Source: an uncultured Coriobacteriaceae bacterium (lineage in GTDB: Bacteria > Actinomycetota > Coriobacteriia > Coriobacteriales > Coriobacteriaceae). Taken from it: a DNA stretch of 57,393 bases. The stretch is from positions 1 through 57,393 of the forward strand of contig CALUOP010000011.1 in the NCBI GenBank assembly GCA_944322305.1. Direction: 5' to 3'. Made by a program: the position numbers and the translations under genes. Below are positions 20,301 through 28,178 of the stretch, in pieces; the stretch's first letter is position 1, and the number at the start of each line of letters is the position of its first letter. The notes under the pieces are model-generated. The model did no database searches. It had not been told where the DNA came from and was given only the letters and a program-made list of their open reading frames with translations.

Positions 20301-20655
20301 GGATGAAGGGGCGCACCCGGCCGCCGAGCTCGAGCAGGGCCTCGGTGAGCAGGCAGGTCGAGGTGATGCCGTCCACGTCGAAGTCGCCGAAGACGGCGAT
20401 CTGCTCGCCTGCGTCAAGCGCGCGCCCGACACGGTCGGCCACCTCGCCGAGGCCGGGGATGATGAGCGGGTCCTCCCAGTCGCGCTCGAGCGAAGGCGTG
20501 AGGAAGCGGCGCGCCTCCTCGACCGAGGAGATGCCGTGCGCCACCATGACGCGCGCCACCAGCGGCGCCACGCCGAGGGCGCAGGATAGCTCGTTTTCTA
20601 GGGATGGGTTTGCGGGAACCACCTGCCACCGGTGGCTGGTTGCGAGAGACGACAT
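17302..20655 (-). CDS. recJ: RecJ exonuclease fused to a RecQ-like superfamily 2 helicase
   Basis: A 1117-residue fusion. Residues 1 to about 580 are RecJ, a 5'-3' single-strand exonuclease: DFDVDG (91-96), DNG and TDHHEP (171-176), and the DHHA1 motif GGHAGAVG (418-425). After an Ala-rich linker with EEACLTCP (596-603), a helicase core begins: Walker A TGRGKS (665-670), DEAHH (769-773), TATAAP, and motif VI QMSGRAGRDG (946-955). Motif VI matches RecQ, while SAFGEGVNLPDIR is less RecQ-like. No typical RQC zinc site or HRDC domain is evident in the last 160 residues. RecJ and RecQ cooperate in RecF-pathway resection, so one polypeptide could unwind and digest. The ATG at 20655 has AGGA eight bases upstream. 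It is cotranscribed with rel. Confidence 0.93.
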   Translation of the reverse strand: MSSLATSHRWQVVPANPSLENELSCALGVAPLVARVMVAHGISSVEEARRFLTPSLERDWEDPLIIPGLGEVADRVGRALDAGEQIAVFGDFDVDGITSTCLLTEALLELGGRVRPFIPRRFDEGYGLSKEALDRVIAACRPSLVITVDNGIAAKNDTAYLLSQGIDVVVTDHHEPADLVPQGIPVADPKLDAASPSRELAGAGVALKLVHELGRRRGEPNLWRRFTEVAALGTVSDMMTLTPENRALVADGIRMMRASQRPGFVALAAVTGTDLSQVSADSLSFSLIPRLNAAGRMTDPALALDLLLARDPAKAGKLAAQLEEINQERRRIEAELTDEAMALAEQTYAGGRVVLVGGQGWHEGVKGIVASRLVNRYHVPALLFSIVDGVAHGSGRSVGRVNLFEAVEQCSDVLMRFGGHAGAVGVTCAADKLDELRARLEEALAAVPAEDFEDTGEVAGVVALGELDTPTVESMAVLEPYGQGNKVPLLAATGVTMTDRVPVGKTGDHLRFLATDGRTSVPAIMFRVPDISRVASYDGAVDLVFEAVAEHWQGRVKTKLMVKDILLRDGLTRDGRPQALAAAPDPELMEELGAQEEACLTCPVAPPALSAEAARARAELAALPEPALTERLTRLFIGDGSLHPAQASALKALAAGQNVLCVMATGRGKSLIFHIHATCEALTRGRASVFVYPLRALVADQALHLEADLAKIGLVARVLTGESDQDRRDEVFAALASGSVDIVLTTPEFLAIHADRFAAAGRVGFVVVDEAHHAAQAKGGHRTAYAEMPRVLEELGHPRVLAVTATAAPDAASEICRLLAVDTVVTDASCRENLEVVDERDLACRENRLVSLVATGQKCVVYVNSREQSVSLTRMLRKRVPELGSRIAFYNAGLTREVRGDVEGAFRSGELTCIVSTSAFGEGVNLPDIRHVVLYHMPFGAVEFNQMSGRAGRDGAPAQIHLLYSSRDARINERLLTGAAPERAELVTLYRALQTMWRRHRCETGEESFSATDRDIASMCLAIDMRTPVAEQAVSSGLAIFTELGFAHVTGAGEMRRIAMAEHPGRVELEASIRYLEGMRARRAFDAFKTWALSASAADMLARINRPITPDAQDGSK

Positions 20656-20711
20656 GCGGGTGTCCTATCAGAGTGGCCCGCTGCGGCGAGCCGTGCGTTT
20701 GTACGCCGCCC

Positions 20712-20717
20712 ATTATA
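20712..20717 (-). promoter_or_regulatory. Candidate -10 of the recJ-rel operon
   Basis: A perfect TATAAT on the minus strand about 57 bp before the recJ start, in an AT-rich island (ATTATATAA) of otherwise very GC-rich DNA. No good -35 is visible at 17 bp. Confidence 0.45.
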
Positions 20718-20857
20718 TAACGCCGTGCGGACACGAAATTCGCTTCGCCGCTCGCAGGGGCATTCACGCCGCTCAGAGCAGGGCGCGCCGGCCCCGGACG
20801 ATTCCTGAGCCGACGCGCCCCGTGCTTGCCTGCGCCGTCGATGCCGGCAGACGCGCC

Positions 20858-21457
20858 TTACGCCGCAGGGAAGCTGTCCTTGTCGGGCGCGAAGCTCTGC
20901 ATGGCCTTGATCGTGCGGTCGAAGAGCTCGTTCACATCCCAGCCGAGCATGTCGGCGCCGGCGCGGATGACATCGCGGCTGCAGCCGGCGGCGAAGCTCT
21001 TGTCTTTGAACTTCTTCTTGAGCGACTTCACCGTGAAGTCCATCACGCTCTTGCTCGGGCGCATGACCACCGCCGCGCCGATAAGCCCGGTGAGCTCGTC
21101 GGTGGCGTAGAGCACCTTCTCCATCTCGAGCTCGGGCGCCGGCAGCTCCGGGTTCACCGAGCTCGCGTGGCTCTGGATGGCGCGGATAAGCTCCGGCGTG
21201 CCGCCCGCCTCTTTGAGCAGCGGCTCGGCGTAGAGCGTGTGGCGCGCGGGGTCGTCCGCGTGCTCCTCCCAGTCCAGGTCGTGGAGCAACCCCACCACGC
21301 CCCAGAACTCCTCGTTGTCCGGGTCGAGCTCGCGGGCGTAGTAGCGCATCACGCCCTCAACCGTCTCGCCGTGGGTGATGTGGAACGGGTCGGTGTTGTG
21401 CGCTTTGAGCAGCGCGAGCGCGTCCTCGCGCGCGATGCCGGCGTTGAGCGTGGGCAT
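20858..21457 (-). CDS. HD-domain metal-dependent hydrolase
   Basis: A 199-residue HD-superfamily protein. The signature is a first His in FHITHGETV (26-32), LLHDLDWEEH (58-67), an ATDEL block near residue 118, and a final conserved region ending in DVNELFDRTIKAMQSF. Such small HDIG proteins are putative phosphohydrolases of nucleotides or similar substrates; the substrate here cannot be told. The ATG at 21457 has GGAGGAGG. It stands alone between recJ and proA. Confidence 0.82.
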   Translation of the reverse strand: MPTLNAGIAREDALALLKAHNTDPFHITHGETVEGVMRYYARELDPDNEEFWGVVGLLHDLDWEEHADDPARHTLYAEPLLKEAGGTPELIRAIQSHASSVNPELPAPELEMEKVLYATDELTGLIGAAVVMRPSKSVMDFTVKSLKKKFKDKSFAAGCSRDVIRAGADMLGWDVNELFDRTIKAMQSFAPDKDSFPAA

Positions 21458-21603
21458 GGCTTCCTCCTCCGTTGCGGTGGTTCGTACGCACCCATTCTGG
21501 CACAACCGCGCGGGCAGGCCGCCCAGCAACCGGAGCCGCAACCTTCGGCGGCGCTTAAAAGAATCGCGCCGAGAACCTCAGTTTTTGCGCGATGCGGATG
21601 CGA

Positions 21604-21635
21604 CTGCCGTACCCGTCCCCAATGGCGAATGGCAG
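21604..21635 (+). repeat. Dispersed short repeat, copy 1 (CCGTACCCGTCCCC)
   Basis: A stretch TGCCGTACCCGTCCCC followed by AATGGCG and then GAATGGCA. Relatives are at 40798-40828 and 57289-57316. It lies in the 208-bp gap between proA and the HD gene, where I see nothing else. Confidence 0.5.
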
Positions 21636-21665
21636 GGGCGCCACGCCCTGCACGTATGAACCTGC

Positions 21666-22985
21666 CTACGGGCGCGTCTGCCCCTCCCCGCGGATCACGT
21701 ACTTGGAGCTCGTGAGCGCCTCGGCCGCGAAGGGCCCGCGCACGTGCAGCTTCTGCGTGGAGATGCCGATCTCGGCGCCCAGCCCGAACTGCCCGCCGTC
21801 GGTGAAGCGCGTGCTCGCGTTGGCGTAGACCGCCGCCGCGTCCACCCCGGCCAGGAACCTCTCGCACGCCTCCCGATCCTCGGCCACGATGGCCTCGGAG
21901 TGGCCGGTGCCGTAGCGGTTGACGTGTGCCACCGCCTCGTCCACGCCGCTCACGCACTTGACCGAGATCTCAAGCGCCAGGTACTCGCGGCCCCAGTCCT
22001 CCTCGGTGGCGGGCACCGCGTCCACCGGCGCGGGGGCGGGCTCGCCGGCCTCGGCGGCAGCCGCGGCGCGGGCCTCGCTGGCGACAACGGCCGCAGCGAG
22101 CGTCTGGGCGTCGCCGTGCACCTTCACGCCGTGGTCGGCCAGGTCGGAAAGCATGAGCGGCAGGAAGTCCGGCGCGATCTTCTCGTCCACCAAAACCGAC
22201 TCGCAGGCGTTGCACACGCCCACGCGCTGGGTCTTGGCGTTGACGATGATGGCGCGCGCCTTGGCAAAGTCGGCCGACTCGTGCACGTACACGTGGCAGT
22301 TGCCGGTGCCCGTCTCGATGACCGGCACGCGGGCGTGCTCCACGCAGTGGCGGATGAGCCCGGCGCCGCCGCGCGGGATGAGCACGTCAACCAGGCCGTG
22401 CAGGCTCATGAGCTCGTCGGTGGCAGCGCGGTCGGTGGTCTCGATGATGGCGACGGAGCCCGCCGGGCAGCCGGCTTCCTCGGCGGCCGCGGCGAGCACG
22501 TGGGCGATGGCCACGCACGAGCGCTGCGCCAGCGAGCCGCCGCGCAGCAGGCAGGCGTTGCCGGTGCGGATGCAGATGGCCGCGGCGTCGGAGGTCACGT
22601 TGGGGCGCGCCTCGTAGATCATGGCCACCACGCCCAAAGGCACGCTCACGCGCTGCAGGTGAAGCCCGCAGGCGATCTCGCGCTCCTCGAGCACGCGGCC
22701 CACGGCGTCGGGCAGCGCGGCCAGGGACTCGATGCCGGCGGCCATGTCTTCCACGCGGCTCTCGTCCAGGTACAGGCGGTCGAGAAGCCCCGCGTCGGTG
22801 CCCTTGGCGCGGGCCGCCTCCATGTCGGCGGCGTTGGCGGCGAGCACCTCGGGCGCGTGGGCGCGCAGCGCGGCGGCCATGGCGGCCAGCGCGCTCACGC
22901 GCTGCTCGTTGGAGAAGGTGGCGAGCACGCGCGAGGCCTCCTTGGCCCGCTGCGCCAGCTCGCGCACAGATACGGTATCGGCCAT
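21666..22985 (-). CDS. proA: Gamma-glutamyl phosphate reductase
   Basis: A 439-residue aldehyde-dehydrogenase-fold enzyme, second step of proline synthesis (glutamyl-5-phosphate to glutamate-5-semialdehyde, NADPH). Conserved blocks: PLGVVAMIYEARPNVTSDAA, CLLRGG, LIPRGGAGLI, and the catalytic Cys region RVGVCNACESVLVD. An Ala/Glu/Pro insert of about 30 residues (ASEARAAAAAEAGEPAPAPV) in the C-terminal third explains the extra length over the usual 415. The start at 22985 has AAAGGA. It lies 60 bp after proB, an ordinary proBA operon. Confidence 0.96.
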   Translation of the reverse strand: MADTVSVRELAQRAKEASRVLATFSNEQRVSALAAMAAALRAHAPEVLAANAADMEAARAKGTDAGLLDRLYLDESRVEDMAAGIESLAALPDAVGRVLEEREIACGLHLQRVSVPLGVVAMIYEARPNVTSDAAAICIRTGNACLLRGGSLAQRSCVAIAHVLAAAAEEAGCPAGSVAIIETTDRAATDELMSLHGLVDVLIPRGGAGLIRHCVEHARVPVIETGTGNCHVYVHESADFAKARAIIVNAKTQRVGVCNACESVLVDEKIAPDFLPLMLSDLADHGVKVHGDAQTLAAAVVASEARAAAAAEAGEPAPAPVDAVPATEEDWGREYLALEISVKCVSGVDEAVAHVNRYGTGHSEAIVAEDREACERFLAGVDAAAVYANASTRFTDGGQFGLGAEIGISTQKLHVRGPFAAEALTSSKYVIRGEGQTRP

Positions 22986-23045
22986 GATGGTTCCTTTCGT
23001 TGCGGTGTGAGAGGCCGGCGGCGCGATGCGACGGCAGGCAAGCGC

Positions 23046-24158
23046 TTACACGAACACGATCATCTCGTCGCGGTGGACGGCCGGGTGGCCGGCGAGGCCG
23101 GATAGCAGGCGGTTGCCCTCGATCTCGGCCTGGCTGCGGCCGGCGGCCAAGAACAGCTCGTCGGAGGAGGCGCCCACGCGCCCGCGGGCGATCACGAAGC
23201 CGTCCTCGTCGGCGATGTTCACCACGTCGCCGCGCTCGAAGGCGCCCTCCACGCGCGTGACGCCCACGGCCAGAAGCGACGAGCCGCGGTTGGCCAGCGC
23301 GTCGGCCGCGCCGCCGTCCACGGTGAGGGTGCCGTGCACCGTGTCGCCCAGCGCGATCCACAGCTTGCGCGGGGCGATCTCGCGACGCGCGGCCGGCGGC
23401 ACGAAGCGCGTGCCGATCTCCTCGCCCGCCGCAAGGCGCGTGAGCTGGTCCTGCTCGCGCCCGTCGCAGACCACGGTGGGGATGCCCGCGCACATGAGCA
23501 CGCGCGCGGCGCGGATCTTGGTGATCATGCCGCCCGTGCCCACGCCCGAGGTGGCGTCGCCGGCGGCGTCCACGATGGCGCGGTCGATGCGGCGCACCTC
23601 CGGCAGCAGCCGGGCGTCGGGGTCGGTGCCGGGGTTGGCGGTGTAGAGCCCGTCGATGTCCGAGAGGATCACGCACAGGTCGGCCCCCACCAGACAGGAA
23701 ACCAGCGCGCCCAAGGTGTCGTTGTCGCCGAAGCGGATCTGCTCGACCGACACCGTGTCGTTCTCGTTCACCACGGGCGTGACGCCCAGGGAGAGCAGGC
23801 GTGTGAGGGTGTCGCGCGCGTGCAGGTAGGCCGAGCGGTGCGCGGTGTCGTTTCTGGTGAGCAGCACGAGCGAGGCCGTGAGCCCCTCGGCCGAGAAGGC
23901 CTCGTCGTAGGCGGTGACGAGCGCGGCCTGGCCCACCGAGGCGGCCGCCTGCAGGGTCGGCATGTCGCGCGGGCGGCGCTTGAGCCCCAGGCGCGGCAGG
24001 CCGCAGGCGATGGCGCCCGAGCTCACCACCACGAGCTGCCAGCCCTGCTCGCGCAGGGCCGCCGCCTGGCTGGCCAGCTGCGCCAGATACGCGCGGTCGG
24101 GCTGCCCCGTGCCGTCTACCAGCGTGGACGAGCCGATCTTCACTACCATGGTCCTCAT
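23046..24158 (-). CDS. proB: Glutamate 5-kinase
   Basis: A 370-residue kinase for the first step of proline synthesis. It has an amino-acid-kinase domain (VVKIGSSTLVDG, VVVSSGAIACG, NENDTVSVEQIRFGDNDTLGA, LLSDIDGLYT-type block LSDIDGLYTANP) followed by a C-terminal PUA domain (from about 280, PRKLWIALGDTVHGTLTVDGGA). The kinase is normally feedback-inhibited by proline. The ATG at 24158 has AGGAG six bases upstream. It is followed by proA. The 231-bp gap upstream shows no clear promoter. Confidence 0.96.
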   Translation of the reverse strand: MRTMVVKIGSSTLVDGTGQPDRAYLAQLASQAAALREQGWQLVVVSSGAIACGLPRLGLKRRPRDMPTLQAAASVGQAALVTAYDEAFSAEGLTASLVLLTRNDTAHRSAYLHARDTLTRLLSLGVTPVVNENDTVSVEQIRFGDNDTLGALVSCLVGADLCVILSDIDGLYTANPGTDPDARLLPEVRRIDRAIVDAAGDATSGVGTGGMITKIRAARVLMCAGIPTVVCDGREQDQLTRLAAGEEIGTRFVPPAARREIAPRKLWIALGDTVHGTLTVDGGAADALANRGSSLLAVGVTRVEGAFERGDVVNIADEDGFVIARGRVGASSDELFLAAGRSQAEIEGNRLLSGLAGHPAVHRDEMIVFV

Positions 24159-24389
24159 GACGAGCTCCTGCCCTCGTGCGTTAGCCTTGGCTCCCATCAT
24201 AGCAGGAGCGGCCCCGCAGGGCCGCCCCGTCAAGGTGCTTCTGTGCGACAAGAGCCTGCCGCTTGGAGCGGCGCGGGCCGTGCGGCGCGGAGCGTAGGCC
24301 CACCGGCCGGGGCGCACCCTGCGCGCCGGCAGGATTGTCCGGGCCGAGCCTCCGCGCCCGCCGGCCTCGCCCCGGCGGCAGCGCTCGCG

Positions 24390-25883
24390 CTAATGCCAGT
24401 GGTTGGAGGCCTTCTGGGTGCTCAGGCTCTCGCGCACCAGACGCTCGCGCGTCTCGGCCAAGCCCTTCTCCATGCCCACCAGGTAGGCCTGCGGGTTCAG
24501 GAAGCGCTTCACCGCCGGGTCGAGCGCGTCGAGGGCCGCCGCGCAGCGCTCGCGCGCGGTCTCGAGCGGCTCGCGCGGGGCGCACGCGCGCCCGTCGCGC
24601 ACGATGGGCTGCAGAAGCTCGCGGAACTCCACGCCCTCGGTGTCCTCCTCGCGCGCAGGGTCCTCGACGTCCACCAGCACGGTGCCCGCGCAGTCGGCGA
24701 GTTCGGGGTCGTAGATCATGTCGCCCAGCGGCATGCCGGCCGGGTCGAAGAAGCGGCGCAGGCGCTGCACGCCGGGGATGGTGCGCTTGTAGGGCTGCTC
24801 GGAGAGCTTCATGGTGGGCGTCCACGGCAGGTCGGGCGCGTCCCTGCGGGCGGAGAGCTTGTAGACGCAGCCCAGCGCCGGCTGGTCGTAGCAGGTGGCA
24901 AGCTTGGTGCCCACGCCGAAGGAGTCGATCGGCGCGCCCTGGTTGAGCAGGCTCTGGATGGTGTACTCGTCCAGGTCGTTGGAGATGGAGATCTTCACGT
25001 AGGGCAGGCCCTCCTGGTCGAAGCGCCGGCGCACGTACTTGGAGAGGCGAGCCAGGTCGCCGGAGTCGATGCGGATGGCCGCCAGACGCTCGCCGCGCTC
25101 CTCCATCTCCTTGGCCACCGTGATGGCGTTCTCGACACCCTGCCGCACGTCGTAGGTGTCGATGAGCAGGGTGCAGTTCTTGGGGCTCGAGGCCGCGAAG
25201 GCGCGGAACGCCTCGAGCTCCGTGGGGAAGCTCATGACCCAGCTGTGCGCGTGCGTGCCGAAGACCGGGATGCCGTACTTGCGGCCCGCCAGCACGTTGG
25301 AGGTGCTGGAGCAGCCCGCCACGTAGCTGGCGCGGGCCACAGCCATGCCGCCGTCGGGGCCCTGGGCGCGGCGCAGGCCGAACTCCGCCACCGGGCGGCC
25401 CTGGGCGGCCTGGATCACGCGGGCCGTCTTGGTGGCCACGAGCGTTTGGAAGCCGATGGTGTTGAGCAGCGCCGTCTCCAGCAGCTGGCACTCGAGCACG
25501 GGGCCGGTCACGCGCACCATGGGCTCGCGCGGGAACACGAGCTCGCCCTCGGGTACGGCGTCAACGTCCACGTGGCAGCGGAAACTGCGCAGGTACTCTA
25601 GAAAGCCCGGCTTGAACAGCGCGCCGCCGGCCGGGGCCTTAAGGCTCGCCAGATAGGCCACGTCCTCCTCGGTGAAGCGAAAGTTCTCGACCAGCTCGGG
25701 CAGGTCGGAAGCGCCGCAGGCAACCGCGTAGCCGCTGCCGAAGGGGTGGTCGCGGTAGAAGGCGGTGAAGCAGCCTTCCTCCTCGACCTTGCCGGTTTCC
25801 CAGAAGCCTTGGGCCATCGTGATCTCGTACAGGTCGGTGAGCAGCGCCACGTCGGTGGGGCGCGTTGGATCGGTGAGTGCCAT
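24390..25883 (-). CDS. pncB: Nicotinate phosphoribosyltransferase
   Basis: A 497-residue enzyme of NAD salvage that joins nicotinate to PRPP with ATP hydrolysis. Family blocks: LLTDLYEITMAQGFWE, FYRDHPFGSGYAV, EFGLRRAQGPDGG, GTHAHSWVMSF, IRIDSGDLA, KISISNDLDEYTI and SFGVGTKL. The length fits the longer Gram-positive class. The start at 25883 has AGAAGG. With nadK elsewhere in the window it covers two NAD steps; a deamidase or NAD synthetase is not nearby. Confidence 0.95.
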   Translation of the reverse strand: MALTDPTRPTDVALLTDLYEITMAQGFWETGKVEEEGCFTAFYRDHPFGSGYAVACGASDLPELVENFRFTEEDVAYLASLKAPAGGALFKPGFLEYLRSFRCHVDVDAVPEGELVFPREPMVRVTGPVLECQLLETALLNTIGFQTLVATKTARVIQAAQGRPVAEFGLRRAQGPDGGMAVARASYVAGCSSTSNVLAGRKYGIPVFGTHAHSWVMSFPTELEAFRAFAASSPKNCTLLIDTYDVRQGVENAITVAKEMEERGERLAAIRIDSGDLARLSKYVRRRFDQEGLPYVKISISNDLDEYTIQSLLNQGAPIDSFGVGTKLATCYDQPALGCVYKLSARRDAPDLPWTPTMKLSEQPYKRTIPGVQRLRRFFDPAGMPLGDMIYDPELADCAGTVLVDVEDPAREEDTEGVEFRELLQPIVRDGRACAPREPLETARERCAAALDALDPAVKRFLNPQAYLVGMEKGLAETRERLVRESLSTQKASNHWH

Positions 25884-25984
25884 GGTACCTTCTTTGCGTT
25901 GGGTCCCGCCGCTCGGCGATCGGCGGGGCACGGGGTTGCGCCCGGAGCCCTCGGCGCCGGGCGAGATGCGCCGCTGGGGCGCCG

Positions 25985-26395
25985 CTACTGCAAAACGATG
26001 TAGATGCCGAAGGCGATAACCGCCACGAGCGCGAGGCCGATGAGGATCTTCTGCGCGGGCGGCATGCCCGGGATCTCCTCGCCCTCCTTGAGCTCGGGCG
26101 TGGCCACCATGCGCTCGCCGAAGCTCATCTCCTCGCGGCTCTTGCGCGGGGCGGGCTCGGGGGTGGGTGTCGGCGCGGGGGCTGCGGCGGCGGGAGCTGC
26201 CAACGTGGGGGCCGCCGGAGCCGGGGCCTTCGCCGCGTGCTTCTCGGCCGCCGCCTGCTCGGCGCGCAGGGCCTCCAGCTCCGCGCGGTCGCGGCGAGCC
26301 TGCTCCTCGGCCTCGCGACGCTTCTTCTCGGCGCGCAGCTCTTCAAGCTCCGCGCGCTCCTCGGCGCTCAGGGGCGCGTTGTTATCGTCTGACAT
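25985..26395 (-). CDS. Tail-anchored coiled-coil protein of unknown function
   Basis: A 136-residue protein that I do not recognise. Residues 8-50 are a charged, Glu/Arg/Ala-rich coiled coil (EELRAEKKRREAEEQARRD). A Pro/Ala linker follows (about 58-88), then REEMSFGERMVATPELKEG and a single C-terminal membrane helix (ILIGLALVAVIAFGIYIVL, about 117-135). There is no signal peptide, so it should be anchored with its N-terminus in the cytoplasm. AAAGG precedes the ATG at 26395. It lies between the radical SAM gene and pncB with small gaps on both sides. Confidence 0.7.
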   Translation of the reverse strand: MSDDNNAPLSAEERAELEELRAEKKRREAEEQARRDRAELEALRAEQAAAEKHAAKAPAPAAPTLAAPAAAAPAPTPTPEPAPRKSREEMSFGERMVATPELKEGEEIPGMPPAQKILIGLALVAVIAFGIYIVLQ

Positions 26396-26463
26396 ACCAA
26401 GCCTTTCGACGGCTGATCGTTTGGGAACCAGTATACCCGCATATCCCGGCGGAAACGCCGCCG

Positions 26464-27486
26464 TTACGAAGCGGCCGACGCGAGGACGCCCGTGGTGTCG
26501 AACGGCGGGGTGAAGCTTTCGTCGACCGCTCCCCCCTCTTGCCAAAACATCTGCGTGAAGCCCAGGTCGTCGGCGTGGTCGAGCACGCGCTCGTACTCCT
26601 CGCCTGTCACGGCGCGGGAAAGCTCGCCGCCGGACGCGCGCATGGCCGCGTTGGGGGTGTACTGGTTCATGACCGATATGGGCACGTCGCCCACCGTGTC
26701 CCAGACCAGGTCGAGCACGCGGCACGAGTCGTCGGCGTGGCCCGGCAGAACCAGGTGACGGACGATGAGCCCCTGCGTCATGCAGCCGGGCTCGGGCGAG
26801 GGCACGTTTTGCTCGCCCGGCGCGTTCTGCTCGACGGGAGCACCCTTCTCGCCCGGTGCGTTCTGCTCGGGCACGTAGCGCACCCCGCCGCGGCGCTCGA
26901 TCTCGGCGGCCATGGCGGCAAGCGCGCGGGCGGCCTGAGCCGGGTAGTCGCTCACGTGGGAGAGCTCCTGGGCGAGCGCAGCGTCGGCGTACTTGAAGTC
27001 GGTGAGCCACACGTCCACAAGGTCGCCGAGCTCGCGGACGGCCTCCGGACGTTCGTAGCCGCTTGTGTTGTACACGACCGGGATGGAAAGGCCGGCCGAG
27101 CGCGCCGCCGCCAGCGCGTCGGGCAGCAGGTGGGCGTAGTGGGTGGCCGTGACCAGGTTGATGTTGTTGGCGCCTTGGGCTTGGAGCTCCAGCATGATCT
27201 GGGTCAGGCGCGCGGGCGGCACCTCGAGGCCGAAGTTGCCGGTTGAGATCTCGTGGTTCTGGCAGTAGACGCACTTGAGCGGGCAGCCGCTGAAAAAGAC
27301 CGTGCCCGAGCCGCGCTCGCCGGAGATGGGCGGCTCCTCCCAAAAGTGCAGTGCCGCACGCGCCAGGCGCAGCTTGTCCGTTGCGCCGCACACGCCGCGC
27401 TGGCCCGCCGCGCGGTTGGCGCCGCAAAGGCGCGGGCACAGCGCGCAGGACGTGGGCGCGCTGCCGATCAAGAGCTTGTGAGGCAT
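26464..27486 (-). CDS. Radical SAM protein, PflX/pyruvate-formate-lyase-activase-like
   Basis: A 340-residue radical SAM enzyme of the COG1313 (PflX) type. The N-terminus has extra cysteines (C14, C17, C21, C33 in SCALCPRLCGANR and GVCGA). The SAM cluster motif CPLKCVYC gives C68, C72 and C75. HFWEEPPISG and GSGTVFFSG are typical of this group. The substrate is unknown; activation of a glycyl radical enzyme is possible but no such partner is here. A Glu/Pro-rich insert near residues 207-228 contains an imperfect repeat EQNAPGE. The start at 27486 has AAGGGAAGG. Confidence 0.88.
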   Translation of the reverse strand: MPHKLLIGSAPTSCALCPRLCGANRAAGQRGVCGATDKLRLARAALHFWEEPPISGERGSGTVFFSGCPLKCVYCQNHEISTGNFGLEVPPARLTQIMLELQAQGANNINLVTATHYAHLLPDALAAARSAGLSIPVVYNTSGYERPEAVRELGDLVDVWLTDFKYADAALAQELSHVSDYPAQAARALAAMAAEIERRGGVRYVPEQNAPGEKGAPVEQNAPGEQNVPSPEPGCMTQGLIVRHLVLPGHADDSCRVLDLVWDTVGDVPISVMNQYTPNAAMRASGGELSRAVTGEEYERVLDHADDLGFTQMFWQEGGAVDESFTPPFDTTGVLASAAS

Positions 27487-27572
27487 GGCGAGTTCCTTCC
27501 CTTCCGCGGAGTCGCGTGGTCGCGCACCGCCGTACCGCATTGTCCCACAACCGCGCGAGGCGGCGGGCGGAC

Positions 27573-27846
27573 AGCTGACCGCGAGAACGGCATGCCGGTC
27601 GCGGTTGGCCACCCAAACGGAGGCCAGGTTGCCCGCCTAAACAGCAGCCACCTTGGGTGAAACAGGCGCGTTGGATGCGCCGCGTGAGACAAACCGGGAA
27701 CATGACGTCGCCGTCGCGGCCGACTGATGGGCACGGCGACGCTACCAACAGCTGTGCGACAAAACGTCGTCGTCGCAATCAACCGCTGGGCACGGCGACA
27801 CTGCGGCGACAAACCCCTAGACGGGACAACGACGCAGCAACCAACC
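27573..27846. repeat. Probable third head-to-head array of 30-bp degenerate repeats (array 2, weaker)
   Basis: The 475-bp gap between the radical SAM gene and the tRNA promoter contains reverse-type cores at 27573 (AGCTGACCGCG), 27603 (GGTTGGCC) and 27628 (GGTTGCCCGC), then a small stem GGCGC/GCGCC (27665-27681). Forward cores follow, ending near 27724 (GCGGCCGAC), 27749, 27783 (GCAATCAACC), 27814 and 27845. The 12-mer GGGCACGGCGAC occurs at 27729 and 27788, 59 bp apart. Spacing is less regular than in the other two arrays. Confidence 0.45.
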
Positions 27847-27962
27847 GAGCCGCCAGACCGCGCTGTCACGGCGCCCGCCTGGGATCGAGATACCAACGCA
27901 CGCATTTCCAGACTCCCAACCGCAGGAACCCGCGCGCGGCGGAGATATTTTTGAGAATGCCG

Positions 27963-27991
27963 TTGACAAACGAGGGGCGTTTCGGCATACT
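27963..27991 (+). promoter_or_regulatory. Promoter of tRNA-Ala
   Basis: A consensus TTGACA (27963-27968), a 17-bp spacer and CATACT (27986-27991), 15 bp before the tRNA. It is the best sigma-70-type promoter in the window. Confidence 0.85.
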
Positions 27992-28006
27992 TTGCTCTTG
28001 TCACTT

Positions 28007-28082
28007 GGGGATGTAGCTCAGCTGGGAGAGCGCTGCCGTCGCATGGCAGAGGCCGAGGGTTCGATTCCCTTCATCTCCACCA
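28007..28082 (+). tRNA. tRNA-Ala (anticodon CGC)
   Basis: A full cloverleaf of 76 bases with an encoded CCA end. The acceptor GGGGATG pairs with CATCTCC and includes the G3:U70 pair that marks alanine tRNAs. The D-arm starts at GCTCAGCTGGGAGAGC. The anticodon stem CTGCC/GGCAG encloses the loop GTCGCAT with anticodon CGC, reading GCG. The T-arm is GAGGGTTCGATTCCCTT-like. It has its own promoter and terminator and is a single-gene unit. Confidence 0.97.
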
Positions 28083-28093
28083 TTTGATGTGCA

Positions 28094-28117
28094 AGCCCCG
28101 CCACCTGCGGGGCTTTT
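28094..28117 (+). terminator. Terminator of tRNA-Ala
   Basis: AGCCCCG and CGGGGCT form a stem around CCACCTG, followed by TTTTT. It begins about 11 bp after the tRNA CCA end. Confidence 0.85.
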
Positions 28118-28178
28118 TCATATGAAGCGACGCTTCCCGTAGAGAAGCCGCTCAGCGCCATGGGAGAAGTGGTCCGCT

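Noticed and set aside
26830-26880. Gene-level repeat or frameshift in the radical SAM gene (EQNAPGE repeats)
   Set aside because: The frame is intact on both sides and the insert is a short low-complexity loop; not worth a separate feature.
27727-27954. A 75-codon plus-strand ORF in the gap before the tRNA
   Set aside because: It lies within the repeat array, has no ribosome site, and runs into the tRNA promoter region.
28007-28082. tRNA-Ala as an integration site
   Set aside because: No integrase, no repeated 3' end of the tRNA elsewhere in the window, and an immediate terminator follows.
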